NCBI GenBank assembly: GCA_937927975.1
Contig: CALEZT010000111.1
Span: 1 to 17,103 of the forward strand
Reading direction: 5' to 3'
Length of the DNA stretch: 17,103 nucleotides
Source of the DNA: an uncultured Phycisphaerales bacterium
Lineage (GTDB): Bacteria; Planctomycetota; Phycisphaerae; Sedimentisphaerales; Anaerobacaceae
Of this stretch, positions 14,745 through 17,103 are shown in pieces. The notes beneath the pieces are model-generated. The model ran no database searches, was not told the origin of the DNA, and saw nothing but the letters and a program-made list of their open reading frames with translations. Numbering within the stretch: position 1 is the first letter of the stretch; each line of letters begins with the position of its first letter. The position numbers and the translations under genes are program-made.

Positions 14745-16040
14745 TCAACTTCCGGCCTTCCCCGCCAGGGACCGGTTCAGCACACGCTGCATGTCTTTGA
14801 GACGATTGACCTGGTCGAAACCCAGTCGAATGATGGGGAATGCGGTCTTACTGTGCATCAGAGGCTCGTCCAGGTCCACCCACTTTCGACAGGCCTCGCC
14901 GTCCGGCGTGCCTGGAATGGGGGCGAAATCCGCAAGCATGCCGCGGATGCCGAGACTGTGGACGAACCGCATCGAGGCTTCGAGCTCCTGCGCGTCGCTG
15001 GCGGGGTGCCCGATGATCTGATAGGCCGTGACGTCCGCGGGGTCGGCCCCTGCAGCAAGCAGACATTCGACCGCCTGGGCAAGCTCCTCCGAGAAGACCT
15101 TGCCGCCTGTGCCCTCCTGCCATTGGCGAGATGCGCTCTCGAACCCCAGGTAGAACGTCTTGAAGCCCGCTCGAACCATCAGATCAGCCAGTTCGGCCGT
15201 CACGAAGCGAGCGTTCAGCGCATTGGGCGTGTGCAGGTTCACGCGGATTCCCCGCCGGATGACCTCATCCAGAAAAGGCGCCAGGACATGCTCGGCGTCG
15301 AACAGCAGCGCATCATCGTAGAAGGCGACATTGCGAGCCCCCTGCTCGATCAGCAACTCCAGTTCGGCCAGGGTCCGCTCCTGCGGCCGGGGTTTGAACC
15401 GCCCATAGACTTTGGGCACCGAACAGTAGCTGCACTGGAACGGGCAACCGTCAGCGAGTTTCAGGACGCCGGTCTCCAGTCCGCCGCAGGCTTCCCAGAG
15501 CGCGGGCTGATCCGGGTCCGGCGTCGTCTCCATAAACGACCACAAAGGCCCCAGGTCGATGCCTGAAACGACCAGGTCCGCATCCAAACGCCGGGCATGT
15601 TGATCGCACAAGATCGCGTAATTGCCGCCGAGGACGATCTTCGCTTCGGGGCGAAACCGCCGGAGGTCCTCGATCACCTCTCGCACGCCCGGGTACCAGT
15701 AGGTCATCATGGTCTGGACGAAGGCATAGTCGCAGGGCCCCTGCTCCCGGAGCCAGGATGTGAACCGATCCCGGGGCTGCCCGAACCGTCGGAAGTACCG
15801 CGGAATGTCCTTTAAGACCTCGGGCAGAGCCACTCGCTCGTTGGGAAACGACCCGCGTCCCCAGCGGTCCGAGGGGGATTCCCCCGGCCCTGTCCGACGG
15901 TCCATGTAGTCAAAAAGGCGAAAATCGGCCCGCCCCCGCAATTTGCCGGCGACGCTGAGCAGCCCGTAGGGCCTCATCCAGAAGTCATAGGCGGCAAAAT
16001 CGTAAATTGGCGGGTTGACCAGGAGCACCTTCGGTTCCAT
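14745..16040 (-). CDS. Radical SAM protein of the B12-binding type, function unknown
   Basis: 431 aa. The N-terminus (MEPKVLLVNPPIYDFAAYDF) is the Rossmann-like start of cobalamin-binding-type radical SAM proteins. However, the DxHxxG motif that ligates cobalamin through histidine is not evident, so cobalamin binding is unproven. The radical SAM cluster is C199, C203 and C206 (LADGCPFQCSYCSVPKVYG), followed by the barrel pieces FYDDALLF, LHTPNALNA and FYLGFESAS. A further helical C-terminal part ends the protein. Members act on hopanoids, lipids, peptides or natural products, and this one has no linked pathway gene. The start is fixed by a TTGACA-N16-TATACT promoter whose -10 ends 8 bases before the ATG, making the mRNA nearly leaderless; there is no Shine-Dalgarno. 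It is convergent with the AI-2E gene and divergent from the lamin-tail gene. Confidence 0.85.
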   Translation of the reverse strand: MEPKVLLVNPPIYDFAAYDFWMRPYGLLSVAGKLRGRADFRLFDYMDRRTGPGESPSDRWGRGSFPNERVALPEVLKDIPRYFRRFGQPRDRFTSWLREQGPCDYAFVQTMMTYWYPGVREVIEDLRRFRPEAKIVLGGNYAILCDQHARRLDADLVVSGIDLGPLWSFMETTPDPDQPALWEACGGLETGVLKLADGCPFQCSYCSVPKVYGRFKPRPQERTLAELELLIEQGARNVAFYDDALLFDAEHVLAPFLDEVIRRGIRVNLHTPNALNARFVTAELADLMVRAGFKTFYLGFESASRQWQEGTGGKVFSEELAQAVECLLAAGADPADVTAYQIIGHPASDAQELEASMRFVHSLGIRGMLADFAPIPGTPDGEACRKWVDLDEPLMHSKTAFPIIRLGFDQVNRLKDMQRVLNRSLAGKAGS

Positions 16041-16048
16041 TGCCACGG

Positions 16049-16076
16049 AGTATAGGCCGGACGATTCATATGTCAA
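16049..16076 (-). promoter_or_regulatory. Sigma-70-type promoter of the radical SAM gene (leaderless)
   Basis: On the minus strand a perfect TTGACA (16076-16071) and TATACT (16054-16049) are separated by 16 bp. The start codon begins at 16040, 8 bases after the -10, so the transcript should start within a few bases of the ATG. Confidence 0.7.
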
Positions 16077-16085
16077 CCACTCGCG

Positions 16086-16114
16086 TTGACTTGGGAGCCC
16101 GTTTGTGCTAAAAT
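16086..16114 (+). promoter_or_regulatory. Sigma-70-type promoter of the lamin-tail gene
   Basis: TTGACT (16086-16091) and TAAAAT (16109-16114) are 17 bp apart, each five of six to consensus. The -35 box lies 9 bp from the -35 of the divergent radical SAM promoter, so the two share a compact control region. Initiation near 16121 gives a leader of about 65 nt. Confidence 0.7.
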
Positions 16115-16123
16115 AGGCAAATT

Positions 16124-16163
16124 GCAGCACTTGTGACGACATCGGTCGCGAGAAAAGTGCTGC
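16124..16163 (+). promoter_or_regulatory. Hairpin at the 5' end of the lamin-tail mRNA
   Basis: GCAGCACTT (16124-16132) and AAGTGCTGC (16155-16163) are perfect 9-bp complements. Inside, CGAC and GTCG pair around an ATCG tetraloop. The structure would begin within about three bases of the predicted transcript start and end about 22 bases before the ATG. It is not followed by a T run, so it is not a terminator; a stabilising or regulatory leader is the likelier reading. Confidence 0.5.
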
Positions 16164-16185
16164 CGCACGCAGGGAAAGAGCCAAC

Positions 16186-17103
16186 ATGAGATCGTACAGC
16201 GCGATTGTGTCCGCCATCCTCACGATGACCCTGTTCTGGGCCGGCTCCGTCCAGGCCGCCGGGCCGATCTGCATCAACGAGCTCCTGGCCTCCAATGCCA
16301 CGTCGGCCAAAGACCCTCAGGGCCACTACGACGACTGGATCGAGTTGCACAACGCGTCGGATCAGGCGATCGATTGCGGCGGGATGTACCTGACCGACGA
16401 TGCAGCCAACCCCGTGAAGTGGCAAATCCCACCGAGCAATGGGGCAATTACGACGATTCCCGCCGGCGGCTATTTGCTCATCTGGGCCGACGGCGACGTG
16501 GAGGCCACCGGTCTGCACGCGGGTTTTAGCTTGAGCAGCAGTGGCGAAGAAATCGCCCTCTACGACAAGGACGGCATCACCCTGATCGACTACGTCGGTT
16601 TCGACGCCCAGACGCCGGACGTGTCCTTGGGCCGATTCCCGGATGGCGGCGACCAGTGGGTGCTTTTCGGGCAGCCAACGCCCGGCCAGAAGAACGTTGC
16701 GGTCTATGCAGGAATCGTCACAAAGCCGGACATCACTCCCGAAGCTGGTTTCTATGAAGACGAGATTGTCGTGACCATCAGCACGACAACAGAGGGAGCG
16801 ACGATCTACTACACGACCGATGGCAGCGAGCCGTACGTATTGGGCGGACGGATGCCTACCGGCAAGATCTATCAAGAGCCTTTGCGGGTCGCGCAGACCA
16901 CATGTGTTCGAGCCAAAGCTATCAAGTCAGACTGGAAGAACTCGCCTGTCGCGACTCGAACCTACCTCTTTCTCCAGGACGTGATCAGGCAATCCAACCC
17001 AGGGCCAGGCTGGCCGACTGGCAGCGTGAACGGCCAAATGCTCGATTCCGGCATGGACCCGGACGTGGTCAACAACCCGAAGTACAAGGACCTGATCGAC
17101 GAC
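16186..17103 (+). CDS. Exported lamin-tail / chitobiase-type domain protein, probable CotH-like C-terminus (partial)
   Basis: 306 codons are present and the frame is open at the window edge. Residues 1-24 (MRSYSAIVSAILTMTLFWAG, then SVQA) are a signal peptide. A lamin-tail domain spans about 28-165: ICINELLASNAT, DDWIELHN, YLTDD, GGYLLIWADGD, DYVGFDAQ, GRFPDGGDQW. A chitobiase/beta-hexosaminidase C-terminal-type domain (CHB_HEX) follows at about 178-265, with YEDEIVVTI and GATIYYTTDGSEP. The last residues, DPDVVNNPKYKDLIDD, resemble the linker that in planctomycete proteins of this type precedes a CotH kinase-like domain, so the full protein is probably large. It would be exported and may be cell-surface bound. 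The ATG at 16186 follows GGGAAAGAG and lies downstream of its own promoter and leader hairpin. Domain calls are by motif. Confidence 0.82.
   Translation, partial: MRSYSAIVSAILTMTLFWAGSVQAAGPICINELLASNATSAKDPQGHYDDWIELHNASDQAIDCGGMYLTDDAANPVKWQIPPSNGAITTIPAGGYLLIWADGDVEATGLHAGFSLSSSGEEIALYDKDGITLIDYVGFDAQTPDVSLGRFPDGGDQWVLFGQPTPGQKNVAVYAGIVTKPDITPEAGFYEDEIVVTISTTTEGATIYYTTDGSEPYVLGGRMPTGKIYQEPLRVAQTTCVRAKAIKSDWKNSPVATRTYLFLQDVIRQSNPGPGWPTGSVNGQMLDSGMDPDVVNNPKYKDLIDD

Noticed and set aside
16108..16875. 255-codon minus-strand open frame opposite the lamin-tail gene
   Set aside because: Antisense to a gene with signal peptide, promoter and two recognisable domains.
1..17103. tRNA, rRNA or riboswitch genes
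   Set aside because: No cloverleaf arms with a T-loop GTTCRA pattern, no rRNA-like blocks and no recognisable riboswitch core were found by eye in the intergenic gaps; a covariance-model scan was not possible.

Overview
The window is about 60% G+C, densely coded DNA from a bacterium, most likely a planctomycete of the Phycisphaerae/Sedimentisphaerales type. This placement is inferred from gene style and was not searched. Pointers are secreted multi-domain glycoside hydrolases, an exported protein with a lamin-tail plus chitobiase-type domain, a GH50-type enzyme, and short repeat elements in intergenic DNA.

Layout. (1) 1-337: a 72-residue SAP-like, cysteine-rich small protein on the minus strand. 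(2) 632-9385: a plus-strand cluster of three large exported glycoside hydrolases. These are a clan GH-A-like enzyme with a carbohydrate-binding module inserted in its barrel, a 1243-residue TIM-barrel protein resembling GH101/DUF5696 enzymes, and a GH50 (beta-agarase type) enzyme. The last two are 4 bp apart; the first two are separated by a 211-bp inverted-repeat element of REP/BIME type. (3) 9427-11977: a DUF2156/LPG-synthase-C-type acyltransferase-like gene diverging from an S49 (SppA-type) membrane protease, then a 115-residue ORF that looks like the orphaned C-terminal end of a GH5-like enzyme. (4) 12024-14696: miaB diverging from an AI-2E family transporter. (5) 14745-17103: an orphan radical SAM protein of the B12-binding type diverging from an exported lamin-tail/chitobiase-domain protein that runs off the window.

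How the genes work together. The three hydrolases probably form a polysaccharide-degrading operon. The GH50 member points to an agar-type or other galactan, and each protein has an export signal, so depolymerisation would take place outside the cytoplasm. The other genes are housekeeping-type or unlinked.

Regulatory signals. Good sigma-70-type promoters can be read before sppA (TTGACC-N17-TATAAT), the AI-2E gene (TTGCCC-N17-TATACT), the radical SAM gene (TTGACA-N16-TATACT, giving an essentially leaderless mRNA) and the lamin-tail gene (TTGACT-N17-TAAAAT, followed by a hairpin at the mRNA 5' end). Two convergent gene junctions are filled by degenerate 9-bp tandem repeats. No tRNA, rRNA, CRISPR array or transposase gene was seen.
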